This document shows, piece by piece, positions 26,199-34,413 of a DNA stretch of 41,792 bases. The stretch comes from Candidatus Collinsella stercoripullorum (GTDB taxonomy: Bacteria > Actinomycetota > Coriobacteriia > Coriobacteriales > Coriobacteriaceae), in contig DXAO01000049.1 of assembly GCA_019117005.1 (NCBI GenBank), forward strand, positions 1 to 41,792, written 5' to 3'. The position numbers were made by a program, and so were the translations under genes. The notes under the pieces were generated by a model. The model made no database searches, was not told the origin of the DNA, and saw nothing but the letters and a program-made list of their open reading frames with translations. Position 1 is the first letter of the stretch. Each line of letters opens with the position of its first letter.

Positions 26199-26231
26199 GC
26201 GCCCCGCGGCCTCCTTCGGGCCGCGGGGCGC
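26199..26231. terminator. Bidirectional terminator between cca and pfkB-type kinase genes
   Basis: A perfect 13-bp stem (26199-26211 with 26219-26231), loop TCCTTCG, in the gap between convergent genes. On the minus strand it is followed by TTTCGT. The plus side lacks a T-run. Confidence 0.65.
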
Positions 26232-26284
26232 GTCGGGCCGGTCTACCGGCGCCCGCGCGAGCCTCCCTTGCAGGGCGCGTCGCC

Positions 26285-27214
26285 CTAGCGCGGCAGCTTC
26301 TCCACCACGACGCGGCGGCTGTACTCGTCGACGTGGCTGAAGTCGCCCAGACCGAAGCTCTCGGCGACGTTGGCACCGGTGGCCATGGCGAGCTTCAGGG
26401 CCTCCTCGACGTTGTCGCGGTTCTCGTACCACTTGTACAGGAACGCGGCGAGCGTGCAGTCGCCCGCGCAGACCGAGGAGACGAGCTTGATGTTGAACTC
26501 GCGGCGGGCGTACCAGACGTCCTCGCCGTTGGAGAAGTAGGCGCTGCCGCGGCTGCCCATGGTGAGCAGGACGTTCTGCACGCCGGACTCATGCGCCATG
26601 CGCAGCGCGCGCTTGGCGTCCTCGTGCGTGTCGATGCGCACGCCGTAGATCTCGCGCATCTCGTGGTGGTTGGGCTTGATCAGCAGCGGCTTCTTCTGGC
26701 AGAGGTCCTTCAGCTTGCTGCTCGACAGGTCGAGCACCACGTCGGCGCCGCGGGCCTGGGCATGGTTCACGACCTGGTCGAGGAAGTCGGCGGATGCGCG
26801 CGGGGGCACCGAGCCGGAGACCACGAGGCAGTCGAGGCTGCCGGCGGTGTCCAGGATCTTGTAGAGCTCCTGCTCGCCCTGCGGGGTGAGCGGGGCGCCC
26901 GGGTTCAGCACGCCGTACTCGTTCTCACCGTCGTTCAGGTACGTGTTGATGCGGGTGACGCCGTCGATCCACACCGGGCGGCACAGGCACCCCATGTTCA
27001 TGGTCTCCTCGACGATGTACTTGCCGGTGAAGCCGGCGAAGAAGCCGAGCGCGACGGAGTCGACGCCGAACTTCTTCAGGGCGAACGAGACGTCGAGCCC
27101 CTTGCCGTTGGGCGTGTAGCTCGCCGAGCCCGAGCGGATGTTCTCGTTGGGCACGAGCGGGCCGCACGAGACGGTCATGTCGACGGCAGGGTTTGCAGTC
27201 AGCGTGTAGAACAT
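26285..27214 (-). CDS. PfkB-family sugar-phosphate kinase (1-phosphofructokinase / tagatose-6-phosphate kinase type)
   Basis: Ribokinase-fold kinase of 309 aa, cytoplasmic. It opens FYTLTANPAVDMTV, the FruK/LacC N terminus. NGKGLDVSFALKKFG (about 37-51) corresponds to the NxGGxGxN sugar-binding motif. The C-terminal motif reads SSVCAGDCTLAAFLY, with the catalytic Asp present but Cys where the usual first Gly of GAGDS stands and Cys replacing Ser. The nucleotide region is LLTMGSRGSAYF. Start ATG 27214 with GGGGAG upstream. It is the last gene after EIIA, ptsH and ptsI, consistent with fructose 1-phosphate as substrate, but the specific sugar is not proven and no EIIBC is adjacent. Confidence 0.9.
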   Translation of the reverse strand: MFYTLTANPAVDMTVSCGPLVPNENIRSGSASYTPNGKGLDVSFALKKFGVDSVALGFFAGFTGKYIVEETMNMGCLCRPVWIDGVTRINTYLNDGENEYGVLNPGAPLTPQGEQELYKILDTAGSLDCLVVSGSVPPRASADFLDQVVNHAQARGADVVLDLSSSKLKDLCQKKPLLIKPNHHEMREIYGVRIDTHEDAKRALRMAHESGVQNVLLTMGSRGSAYFSNGEDVWYARREFNIKLVSSVCAGDCTLAAFLYKWYENRDNVEEALKLAMATGANVAESFGLGDFSHVDEYSRRVVVEKLPR

Positions 27215-27236
27215 GGTCAATCTCCCCTTTCACAAA

Positions 27237-27279
27237 GGGCCGCGCGACCCCGGGCGGAGAACCCGGGGATGCGCGGCCC
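27237..27279 (-). terminator. Strong hairpin between ptsI and the PfkB-family gene
   Basis: Outer stem of 9 bp (27237-27245 with 27271-27279) and inner stem of 7 bp (27248-27254 with 27262-27268) around a 2-by-2 internal loop. TTTGTG follows on the minus strand. It probably attenuates transcription between ptsI and the kinase gene. Confidence 0.6.
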
Positions 27280-27318
27280 TGAGACAACGTTATGGCACGT
27301 CGATCGCCATCAAGACAC

Positions 27319-29022
27319 CTACCGGGCGTTGGCCTCGAGAAGCGCCTTGACCTCCTCGGCGGTCGACAGCTCGAGCACCTTGGCTGCGAGCTCGTCCGCC
27401 TCGGCCTTGGTCCACTGCGAGATGGCCTTGCGCGTGCGCAGGATGCTCGGAGCGGAGGTCGAGAACTCCTCCATGCCCCAGGCGATCAGCAGCGGGGTGA
27501 GCAGCGGGTCGGCAGCGGCCTCGCCGCACATGCCGACCATGATGCCCGCGCGCACGCCGGACTCGATGATGTTCTTGATCGCGCGGAGCACCGCCGGGTA
27601 GTACCAGCTGTACAGGTAGGCCACGCGGTCGTTGCCGCGGTCGGAGGCCATGGTGTAGCCGGTGAGGTCGTTGGTGCCGATGGAGAAGAACGCGGACTCC
27701 TTGGCGAGCAGGTCGGGGATGTTGGCGGCGGCGGCCGTCTCCATCATGATGCCAACCTGGATGTTGTCGTTGAAGGTGCGGCCCTCCTCGCGCAGCTCGG
27801 CCTTGCACTCCTCGACGAGCTTCTTGACGGCGCGGATCTCCTCGACGCAGGTGACGAGCGGCACCATGATCTTGATGTCGCCGAAGGCGCTGGCGCGCAG
27901 CAGGGCGCGGAGCTGGACCTTGTACTCATCGGGGTTGTCGAGGCAGTAGCGGATGGCGCGGTACCCCATGAAGGGGTTCTCCTCCTTCTGGAGATTCATG
28001 TAGGGAATCTCCTTGTCGCCGCCCACATCGAGGGTGCGGATGATGACCGGGGCGCCCTTCATGGCCACGGCGACCTTGCGGTACGCCTCGAACTGCTCCT
28101 CCTCGCTGGGGAGCTCCTTGGCGTCCATGAACAGGAACTCGGAGCGGAACAGGCCGATGGCCTCGGCGTCGTGGTCGAGGGCGCCGTTGACGTCATCGGG
28201 CGAGCCGATGTTGCAGGCGAGCACCTTGGCGATGCCGTCGGCGGTGACGCTCGGCTTGCCGCGGAAGGCCTCGAGGGCGCGCTTCTCGGCGGCGAACTGC
28301 TCGGCGCGCTCGGTGTAGTCGGCCAGGGTCTCCTCGTCCGGCTCGCCGATGACGACGCCCTTGGAGCCGTCGACGATGGCGGTCATCCCGTTGTGCAGGG
28401 CGCCGCAGGCGTTGGACACGGACAGGACGGCCGGGATCTCCAGGGCGCGGGCGATGATCGCGGAATGCGAGGTGCGGCCGCCGGTCTCGGTGACGATGCC
28501 CGCGACGTTGGCCTTGTCGATGGTGGCCGTCATGGACGGGGTGAGGTCGTGGACGACGATGATGGTCCCGGCGGGCAGGACGGAGAGGTCGACGACCTCG
28601 CGGCCCAGCAGCTCGGCGAGGATGCCCGTGCGGATGTCCGCGATGTCGGCGGCGCGCAGGCGGAAGACCTCGTCGTCCATGGACAGGAACATGTTCTCGA
28701 ACATCGTGCTCGTCTCGACGAGCGCCTGCTCGGCGCAGGTGCCGCCGTCGATAGAGGCCTCGATGGCACCCGTGAGCTCGGGATCCTGGGCGAGCGTGAC
28801 ATGGCCGCTCATGATCTCGGCCTCGGCCTCGCCCACGCTGGTCTTCATGTGCTCGGCCTGGGCCTCGGTCTTCTCGCAGAAGACCTCGAGGGCGGCCTTG
28901 AACCGGGCCTTCTCGGCCGCGGCGTCCTCGACGGCATGCGGCGTGAACGTGAGGTCGGGCTCGACCGCGACGGCCACGGTGCCGATGCCGATGCCCTCGG
29001 ATGCGTTAACTCCCTCGTACAT
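27319..29022 (-). CDS. ptsI: Phosphoenolpyruvate--protein phosphotransferase (PTS Enzyme I)
   Basis: First enzyme of the PTS (567 aa). It takes phosphate from PEP onto a His and passes it to HPr in the cytoplasm. The phospho-His loop is GGRTSHSAIIARALEIPAV (His about 190). The PEP-binding half carries the FRSEFLFMDAKELPSEEEQ block and GVRAGIMVGMCGEAAADP with the conserved Cys acid/base. Length matches EI. The start ATG 29022 has AAGGAGAGG upstream. A longer frame to 29070 is unsupported. It lies 126 bases downstream of ptsH. Confidence 0.97.
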   Translation of the reverse strand: MYEGVNASEGIGIGTVAVAVEPDLTFTPHAVEDAAAEKARFKAALEVFCEKTEAQAEHMKTSVGEAEAEIMSGHVTLAQDPELTGAIEASIDGGTCAEQALVETSTMFENMFLSMDDEVFRLRAADIADIRTGILAELLGREVVDLSVLPAGTIIVVHDLTPSMTATIDKANVAGIVTETGGRTSHSAIIARALEIPAVLSVSNACGALHNGMTAIVDGSKGVVIGEPDEETLADYTERAEQFAAEKRALEAFRGKPSVTADGIAKVLACNIGSPDDVNGALDHDAEAIGLFRSEFLFMDAKELPSEEEQFEAYRKVAVAMKGAPVIIRTLDVGGDKEIPYMNLQKEENPFMGYRAIRYCLDNPDEYKVQLRALLRASAFGDIKIMVPLVTCVEEIRAVKKLVEECKAELREEGRTFNDNIQVGIMMETAAAANIPDLLAKESAFFSIGTNDLTGYTMASDRGNDRVAYLYSWYYPAVLRAIKNIIESGVRAGIMVGMCGEAAADPLLTPLLIAWGMEEFSTSAPSILRTRKAISQWTKAEADELAAKVLELSTAEEVKALLEANAR

Positions 29023-29071
29023 TGCTTTTCCTCTCCTTATGCAGCCCGGATGGCCCGGACTCCCCTGCAAA

Positions 29072-29100
29072 GGCGCGGGAGCCGCGTGCGGTCCCGCGCC
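29072..29100 (-). terminator. Hairpin between ptsH and ptsI
   Basis: A 9-bp perfect stem (29072-29080 with 29092-29100) and TTTG on the minus strand. Probably a partial terminator that lets HPr be made in excess over Enzyme I. Confidence 0.5.
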
Positions 29101-29148
29101 GAAAAACCAAATGAGATCGGAAGGCGGTTCCTCAGAGGGACGGCCGGG

Positions 29149-29412
29149 CTACTCGCCCAGGCCGCTCTTGATGAGGTCGAGCGCGGCGGCAAGCGCCTCG
29201 TTCTCGTCCGTGCCGTCGCAGCGGACCTCGACCTCGGTGCCGCAGGGGATGCCGGCGGCCATGAGGGCCATGGGGCTCTTGCCGTTGACCTCCTTGTCGG
29301 CGGTGACGATGGTCACGTCGCAGGCGAACTTGCCCATGGTGGAGGCGAACAGGCCGGCCGGACGCATGTGGAGGCCCTGCGGGTTGATGAGGGTGACCTT
29401 CTCAGAAACCAT
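29149..29412 (-). CDS. ptsH: Phosphocarrier protein HPr
   Basis: Small PTS phosphocarrier (87 aa). The active-site His is in NPQGLHMRPAG (about residue 15). The conserved regulatory Ser region is present as NGKSPMALMAAG (Ser about 46), so phosphorylation by an HPr kinase is possible. Start ATG 29412 with AAAGGAG and ideal spacing. The 69-base longer frame is not supported. Neighbours EIIA and Enzyme I are on the same strand, with gaps of 145 and 126 bases. Confidence 0.97.
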   Translation of the reverse strand: MVSEKVTLINPQGLHMRPAGLFASTMGKFACDVTIVTADKEVNGKSPMALMAAGIPCGTEVEVRCDGTDENEALAAALDLIKSGLGE

Positions 29413-29557
29413 ACTTTGACTCCTTTGTTGCTCAGATCGCGCCCGCCGACGAGCTCGACCGGCGCAACATATGACGAGCATAGTTTACCCCATCGCAGCA
29501 TGGATGGGCCGCAAGAACGGCGTTCGGGGGCAAATAGGACCCCCTCCGCGGGCGCGC

Positions 29558-30196
29558 CTATCGCAGCCGGTCGTTGAGGATGCGGGCGATGTCCTCCGGG
29601 GCGGCGGCGGACTTGACCGCCGCGCGGAAGGAGTCGTCCATGAGCGACTCCGCGACCCGGGAGAGCAGCCGCAGGTGGGCGGCGCCGTCCTCCGAGTCGG
29701 GGATGAGCAGCGCGATGGCGACGGTGACGGGGAGCTCGTCCATGGTCTCCCAGCCCGCGATGCCCGCGTCCGCGCGGACGACGAGCACCGACGCGCGGCG
29801 GATGGCGCGGGACTTCGCGTGCGGGATGGCGAAGCCGTCCATCATGCCCGTGGTGCCCTCCGCCTCGCGGCGGTGGAACGCCGCATCGAGCTCCGCGGCG
29901 TCGTCCGCCAGGCCGAGCCCGACGGCGCGTGCGGAGATGAAGGCGAGCGCCTCATCGCGGTCGGCGAGCTCGGCGCCCATGAGCACCTGCTCGACCGGGA
30001 CGAAGGGGGCGTCGGCCGCGGCGGATGCACCCGGGCTCCCGGCGGACGGCGCGGCGGAAGCCGGGACAGAGGCCGCTTCGACCGAGGGGCCCGCCTCGCG
30101 GTCGGCCTCGGGGTCGCGGCGCCTCAGCGCCGAGACCATGCGTGAGATGATCCCCCTGTGCTCGCCTGTCTCGATGCGGTCGTCGTGCTGGGCCAT
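29558..30196 (-). CDS. PTS fructose-type EIIA (PtsN/EIIA-2 family) with N-terminal extension
   Basis: Stand-alone EIIA of 212 aa. Residues 1-65 are a low-complexity, charged, Ala/Pro-rich extension. The EIIA-2 domain spans about 68-212, with the phospho-acceptor His in MMDGFAIPHAKSRAIR and the LIPDSEDGAAHLRLLSRVAESLMDD block. It accepts phosphate from HPr. Without an EIIB/EIIC next to it, its partner is unknown: it may serve a distant fructose permease or act in regulation. Start ATG 30196 with GGAGAGG upstream. A TATGCT -10-like box lies at 30273-30268. Confidence 0.92.
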   Translation of the reverse strand: MAQHDDRIETGEHRGIISRMVSALRRRDPEADREAGPSVEAASVPASAAPSAGSPGASAAADAPFVPVEQVLMGAELADRDEALAFISARAVGLGLADDAAELDAAFHRREAEGTTGMMDGFAIPHAKSRAIRRASVLVVRADAGIAGWETMDELPVTVAIALLIPDSEDGAAHLRLLSRVAESLMDDSFRAAVKSAAAPEDIARILNDRLR

Positions 30197-30405
30197 GAGC
30201 CACCTCTCCCATCTGCAGAGTCCGCGCGCGGAGCGCCGGCGCGAGACGCCGTCGAATCCTGTGGGAAAGCATACCACGCCGCAGGGTCGACGGCGGCACG
30301 CGGAGAGGACGCCACGGGAGCGGATGGCGGATGCGGTGGCTCAAGGGATGAGCGAGCTCCGCGCCGGCGCGACGAAGGAGCGGATGCAGCGGCTCGAGGG
30401 GTAGA

Positions 30406-30529
30406 CGGGTCCCGCGCCGAAACGGCGGAGGAGCGGGAACACGCACGCAGGGCCCACGAGTGCGAGCCGGGTCCCGCCCCTGCACGGCGGAGGAGCTGCG
30501 CCTCCGTATGGGCGCCGCCGAATTATGCG
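30406..30529. repeat. 62-bp degenerate tandem duplication
   Basis: CGGGTCCCGC at 30406 and 30468, and CGGCGGAGGAGC at 30423 and 30485, both offset by 62 bases. The intervening bases are diverged. Confidence 0.5.
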
Positions 30530-30577
30530 CCTGCCGTGGCCCTCGCCGCCCGCCGCCCCGCGCGCCCGGGCATCCTC

Positions 30578-30583
30578 TATAAT
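30578..30583 (+). promoter_or_regulatory. -10 box of tRNA-Arg
   Basis: Perfect TATAAT 11 bases before the tRNA gene. No -35 consensus in the G+C-rich upstream stretch. Confidence 0.55.
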
Positions 30584-30594
30584 CTGGTGAGCAC

Positions 30595-30671
30595 GCGCCA
30601 TTAGCTCAGTTGGATAGAGCAGGGGACTTCTAATCCCAAGGTCGTTGGTTCGAATCCGACATGGCGCACCA
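30595..30671 (+). tRNA. tRNA-Arg (TCT)
   Basis: Acceptor GCGCCAT/ATGGCGC, D-arm TAGCTCAGTTGGATAGAGCA, anticodon loop CTTCTAA giving TCT, T-loop GTTCGAATC, and CCA encoded at 30669-30671. Reads AGA codons, rare in the G+C-rich genes but frequent in A+T-rich acquired DNA. Confidence 0.95.
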
Positions 30672-30684
30672 CAGCACGCACGCG

Positions 30685-30706
30685 GACGCCCCGGGAACGG
30701 GGCGTC
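30685..30706 (+). terminator. Hairpin after tRNA-Arg
   Basis: A 9-bp stem GACGCCCCG/CGGGGCGTC with a GGAA tetraloop. No T-run, so termination may be partial and the GT2 gene 28 bases on could be read through. Confidence 0.45.
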
Positions 30707-30733
30707 TCGACATTCCGCCGAGGAGCACGTTCC

Positions 30734-31687
30734 ATGCAAGCAAACCTTGACAACAGCCGCATCGCCGTCCTCGTCCCCTGCTACAACGAGGAGGTCACCG
30801 TCGGGAAGGTCGTCGCGGACTTCCGCCGGGAGCTGCCGGGCGCCGCGGTCTACGTCTACGACAACAACTCCACCGACCGCACCGCCGAGCTCGCCGCCGC
30901 CGCGGGCGCCGTCGTGGTGTCCGAGCCGCGCCAGGGCAAGGGCAACGTCGTCCGCCAGATGTTCCGCGACATCGACGCCGACTGCTATCTCATGGTCGAC
31001 GGGGACGACACCTACCCCGCGGACGCCGCGCGCGCCCTGTGCGGGCCCATCCTCTCCGGACACGCGGACATGACCGTGGGCGACCGCCTCTCCAACGGGA
31101 CGTACGCGGAGGAGAACAAGCGCGCGTTCCACGGATTCGGCAACGACCTCGTCCGCGCCATGATCAAGTGGATCTACGGCTACGCCTTCGACGACGTCAT
31201 GACGGGCTACCGCGCGTTCTCCCGCGCGTTCGTGAAGACCTTCCCCGTCCTCTCGGACGGGTTCCAGATCGAGACCGAGCTGTCGATCCACGCGGTCGAC
31301 CGGCGCTGGCGTATCCTCGATGTGCCCATCGTCTACCGCGACCGGCCCGAGGGCTCGGAGTCGAAGCTTTCCACGTTCTCCGACGGGGCGAAGGTGATCA
31401 TGACCATCGCAGGGCTGTTCAAGAACTACCGGCCCATGAAGTTCTTCGGCCTGATCGCCCTACTGTTCCTCCTTCTGGGCCTCATCGCCGGCATCCCCGT
31501 GATCGCAGAGTTCTTCCGCACCGGGCTGGTCCTGCGCCTGCCCACCGCCGTGCTCGCCTGCGCCCTCGTGTTCCTCTGCGGGCTCTCGCTCGCCACGGGG
31601 ATGATCCTCGACTCCGTCGCCAAGGTGGAGCGCAAGCAATGGGAGCTCGCCGTCAACCGCGAGATGGAGCACGAGCGGGCGAGGTAG
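30734..31687 (+). CDS. Glycosyltransferase family 2, dolichol-phosphate mannose/glucose synthase-like, with C-terminal membrane helices
   Basis: Membrane-attached GT-A transferase (317 aa). It opens IAVLVPCYNEEVTVGKVV. YVYDNNSTDRT is near 42-52, and the metal-binding DxD is in CYLMVDGDDTYPADAA (about 85-100). The acceptor region GFQIETELSIHA and the FSDGAKVIMTIAGLFKNYRP segment are typical of DPM-like enzymes. Two helices follow (FFGLIALLFLLLGLIAGIPV and LPTAVLACALVFLCGLSLATGM). It probably moves a sugar from a nucleotide donor to polyprenyl phosphate for envelope polymers. Start ATG 30734 with GAGGAG upstream. A terminator and the convergent GlfT2-like gene follow. Confidence 0.92.
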   Translation: MQANLDNSRIAVLVPCYNEEVTVGKVVADFRRELPGAAVYVYDNNSTDRTAELAAAAGAVVVSEPRQGKGNVVRQMFRDIDADCYLMVDGDDTYPADAARALCGPILSGHADMTVGDRLSNGTYAEENKRAFHGFGNDLVRAMIKWIYGYAFDDVMTGYRAFSRAFVKTFPVLSDGFQIETELSIHAVDRRWRILDVPIVYRDRPEGSESKLSTFSDGAKVIMTIAGLFKNYRPMKFFGLIALLFLLLGLIAGIPVIAEFFRTGLVLRLPTAVLACALVFLCGLSLATGMILDSVAKVERKQWELAVNREMEHERAR

Positions 31688-31727
31688 CCGCTCGGACAGA
31701 CCCGCCCTTCAAAACGAAGACGATCTC

Positions 31728-31749
31728 GGGCCGGCCGCGAGGCCGGCCC
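31728..31749. terminator. Hairpin between convergent glycosyltransferase genes
   Basis: A 9-bp stem GGGCCGGCC/GGCCGGCCC with a GCGA loop. There is no T-run directly after the stem on plus, and GTCTTCGTTTTG comes some bases later on minus. May work in both directions. Confidence 0.5.
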
Positions 31750-31800
31750 GCTTCATGACGGCATCCGAAGGCCGCGGCGCTTCCGCACCGCTTGCCCCGC

Positions 31801-33648
31801 CTACTTCAGGCCCAGGTAGCTCTCCCAGAACGCGCGCGACGTCATGAACGGGAAGGCGTCCTTCCACGCCCGGCGCACCCGCTTGCCCTCGGCGCGATAG
31901 CGCCGCATGAGCTCGTGCTCGCGCTGGCGGATGGTGCGGAAGCGCGCCCGATCCATGTGGCGGATAGCCCCCCTGGTGCGCGTGGGATCCAAGAACACGA
32001 TGGTCCGGCGGCCCGTCGAGCTGCCCTCGAGCGTCGCGGCGCCGTTTTTGACCACGTAGCCGGGACGGCTGCCGAGCAGGGGACGGGGCAGGTAGTGCTT
32101 GTCGTAGGGCAGCGAGCGCCACAGCTTCATGAAGCGCGAGGGGCGAGCCTCAAGATTAGCATGGGAAAGCACCCCGTCGGTCACGCCCGCCGCGCGCAGC
32201 AGCGAAGAGTCGAGCTCCTCAACGGGGACGAGCTTCTCATTGCGCGCGCCGTTGGCCGCCATGAGGGCCGACCCGTCGAGGGTCTGCAGGTACTCGGGGC
32301 CCTTGAGGTAGTCCTCGAAGCCGTCGAGCAGCAGCTCCGCGGCGCTGTAGTCGAGGTCGCGCAGGTCCTGGCGCACGCTGCGCTGCAGGCGCACGATGAA
32401 CAGCGCCTCGGAGGCGCAGTCGTCCACCGCGATCATGGCGAGGAAGTTGCGGATGTACTGGTAGCAGTCGACCGAGGCGCGGAACCGCCCCTCGAAGCTC
32501 TCGTGCCACACGCAGATGCCGCCCATGGTCATGTAGACGGGGTCGTTGCGCATGCCGAACTCGACGTCGTCGCAGCGGATGAAGAACGGCATGGGCAGGC
32601 CGTTCTCCTCGATGGCGGACACCGGGATGCAGCTGTACCACCAGGCGCCGTAGGCGCGGGGCACCTCCACGTCGATGCGCTCGTTCTCGATCACGTCGGG
32701 CAGGTCCCCGACGTGCAGGTCCCCCTTGACGCGACGGTAGGCGCCCGAGTTGACCACGTAGGACACATCCTCGAACTGGCGCGTGGGGTCCTCCAGCGAG
32801 AGCATGGCCCCGTTCACGAAGGCGCCCCGATAGGAGCCCTGCGCGAGCGACAGCAGGTTGTAGGTGCGGATGAGGCTCTCGGGCATGATGCGGACGTCGT
32901 CGTCCATGACGAGGACGTGCGTGTACTCCCCCGGGGTCTCCGTCGCGGCCATCATGCCACGGGCGAATCCGCCCGACCCGCCGACGTTGGGGTTGGGCAG
33001 CACGGTCACCAGGTCGTCGGTGAGCGCCTCGGCGTCGAGCGTGCGGCCGTTGTCCACCACGAACATGTGGAAGCTCCCAAGGATGGGGGCGCCCTCGGCG
33101 CGGATGCCCTCCTGGACGAGATCGATGTTCGCGGTGATGTAGGCCTCCTTCTTGAACGTGGTGGTGGCGAGCGCGAGCCGCACCGGGTTCACGCGGGCGG
33201 GATCGACCTCGGCGTACCAATATGCCCGGAGAACCGTCAGACGCTCCCCCGCCGCAGGGGCGAGCGAGAAGCCGATCAGGTCCTCGGAGGCGCAGGGGAC
33301 CTCGATATCCAGGACGGCAGGGTCGGCGGACGGAGCGGAGACGGCATGCGACGAGATCGCGCGGCGGTCCTGCGCGCCGGACGCGACGCCCTCGACGAGC
33401 AGGTCCCCGGAACCCGCGACCTCGATATGCAGGCGCACCGCCTCGATGCCGGCGTACCGGTGCCATTTGCACGCGGGCAGCGCGTTCAGGTAGGTGAGGA
33501 AGTCGACCGGGCCGGTGCAGACGAGCGCGGCGGATGCGGCATCGAAGGTCACGGCATCGCGCCCGGCGCGGAAGTAGAGCTCCGGATGCCGTGCAGCGTG
33601 ATCGTCCACGCGCAGAAGGACGTTGGCGAGTTTGAAAGGCACAGCCAT
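31801..33648 (-). CDS. GlfT2-like galactofuranosyltransferase (GT2)
   Basis: Cytoplasmic-face glycosyltransferase (615 aa) resembling mycobacterial GlfT2 and related galactan polymerases. The N-terminal beta-sandwich (about 1-150) precedes the GT-A domain. LALATTTFKKEAYITANI is at about 158-175, NPNVGGSGGFARGMM at about 217-231, and the metal site is HVLVMDDDVRIMPES. RCDDVEFGMRN and WHESFEGRFRAS supply the catalytic Asp and His regions. The C terminus is basic (RFRTIRQREHELMRRYRAEGKRVRRAW). By family it adds galactofuranose or a similar sugar repeatedly to a lipid-linked acceptor. ATG 33648 was chosen for GGAG at 9 bases. ATG 33663 is possible. Confidence 0.88.
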   Translation of the reverse strand: MAVPFKLANVLLRVDDHAARHPELYFRAGRDAVTFDAASAALVCTGPVDFLTYLNALPACKWHRYAGIEAVRLHIEVAGSGDLLVEGVASGAQDRRAISSHAVSAPSADPAVLDIEVPCASEDLIGFSLAPAAGERLTVLRAYWYAEVDPARVNPVRLALATTTFKKEAYITANIDLVQEGIRAEGAPILGSFHMFVVDNGRTLDAEALTDDLVTVLPNPNVGGSGGFARGMMAATETPGEYTHVLVMDDDVRIMPESLIRTYNLLSLAQGSYRGAFVNGAMLSLEDPTRQFEDVSYVVNSGAYRRVKGDLHVGDLPDVIENERIDVEVPRAYGAWWYSCIPVSAIEENGLPMPFFIRCDDVEFGMRNDPVYMTMGGICVWHESFEGRFRASVDCYQYIRNFLAMIAVDDCASEALFIVRLQRSVRQDLRDLDYSAAELLLDGFEDYLKGPEYLQTLDGSALMAANGARNEKLVPVEELDSSLLRAAGVTDGVLSHANLEARPSRFMKLWRSLPYDKHYLPRPLLGSRPGYVVKNGAATLEGSSTGRRTIVFLDPTRTRGAIRHMDRARFRTIRQREHELMRRYRAEGKRVRRAWKDAFPFMTSRAFWESYLGLK

Positions 33649-34413
33649 GCGGGTCATCTCCATGATCCGGTCGGGTTCGTATTCGTACCAGTCTACTTGA
33701 AGGTGCGGACAGGCGGGCGGATTCGATGTGTATTTTGAAGAAGCGGATCAGCATGTGACTCGCCAAGATTATCGAGCGGTGAAGGGCTGTGGACAGAGCG
33801 AACAACAAATGCGCGCCAGGAAACTCAATCGACGCGACCTCTACACCACTTATCCTAGCTTTTATATAGTTCTTTTGCACCACGAATGATGCGAGACCCT
33901 AGATGCAAGACCTTGAAAACGCCCTACCGCCAAGTTGACACATACCCGTTCCGGATGGTCCTACGGGAAAGATGAATGACCGGTTCTGAGTTCATGGAGT
34001 AGCGAAAGCACGCTTTGTCAGCGGATTGTTGGGCTTAGACTAAAACGTTATGAGAAGCGTACGATATGCGGCTCTGCTCGAAGGGCGCTCCTTCATGATC
34101 TGTCTTTTTTTCCGGAAAACTTCGACGTATATGAGGTGTTGAATGGCTGTGATGGAGAAACGGCGAAGACGAAAATGAGAGTGAAGATATAATGTTAATG
34201 GTAGAGATGTTCTAGATTCTCATCATTATTAAATAGGATCAATTGACAGACTCGAGTATACATACTTCTGTATCTCCCCTCCCTGCATTTTTCGACGTTC
34301 CGTCAGCCTTGTATTGAATAACACTTCCCCACGGGATAGCATCTTTCCTTGGGAGTATTCGACGAGAATCGCAAGAGTCGGCAGTAAAGGATTCATTCTG
34401 CCGAGGCTATAGC
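33649..34413. other. Long A+T-richer intergenic region
   Basis: 765 bases where base composition falls sharply. It holds the promoter for the following gene (34314-34342). A 76-codon minus frame near 34229-34459 overlaps that gene and is not credible. A short hairpin before a T-run near 34080-34118 is too weak to call. Confidence 0.5.
34314..34342 (+). promoter_or_regulatory. Promoter before the DUF6020-like gene
   Basis: TTGAAT (34314-34319), a 17-base spacer and TAGCAT (34337-34342), 72 bases before the ATG at 34414. Confidence 0.5.

Larger units (their letters stand above)
30197..30594. other. Intergenic region before tRNA-Arg, with a 62-bp duplication
   Basis: Divergent spacer between EIIA and tRNA-Arg. 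It holds the TATGCT box for EIIA and the duplicated segment 30406-30529. No gene seen. Confidence 0.5.
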
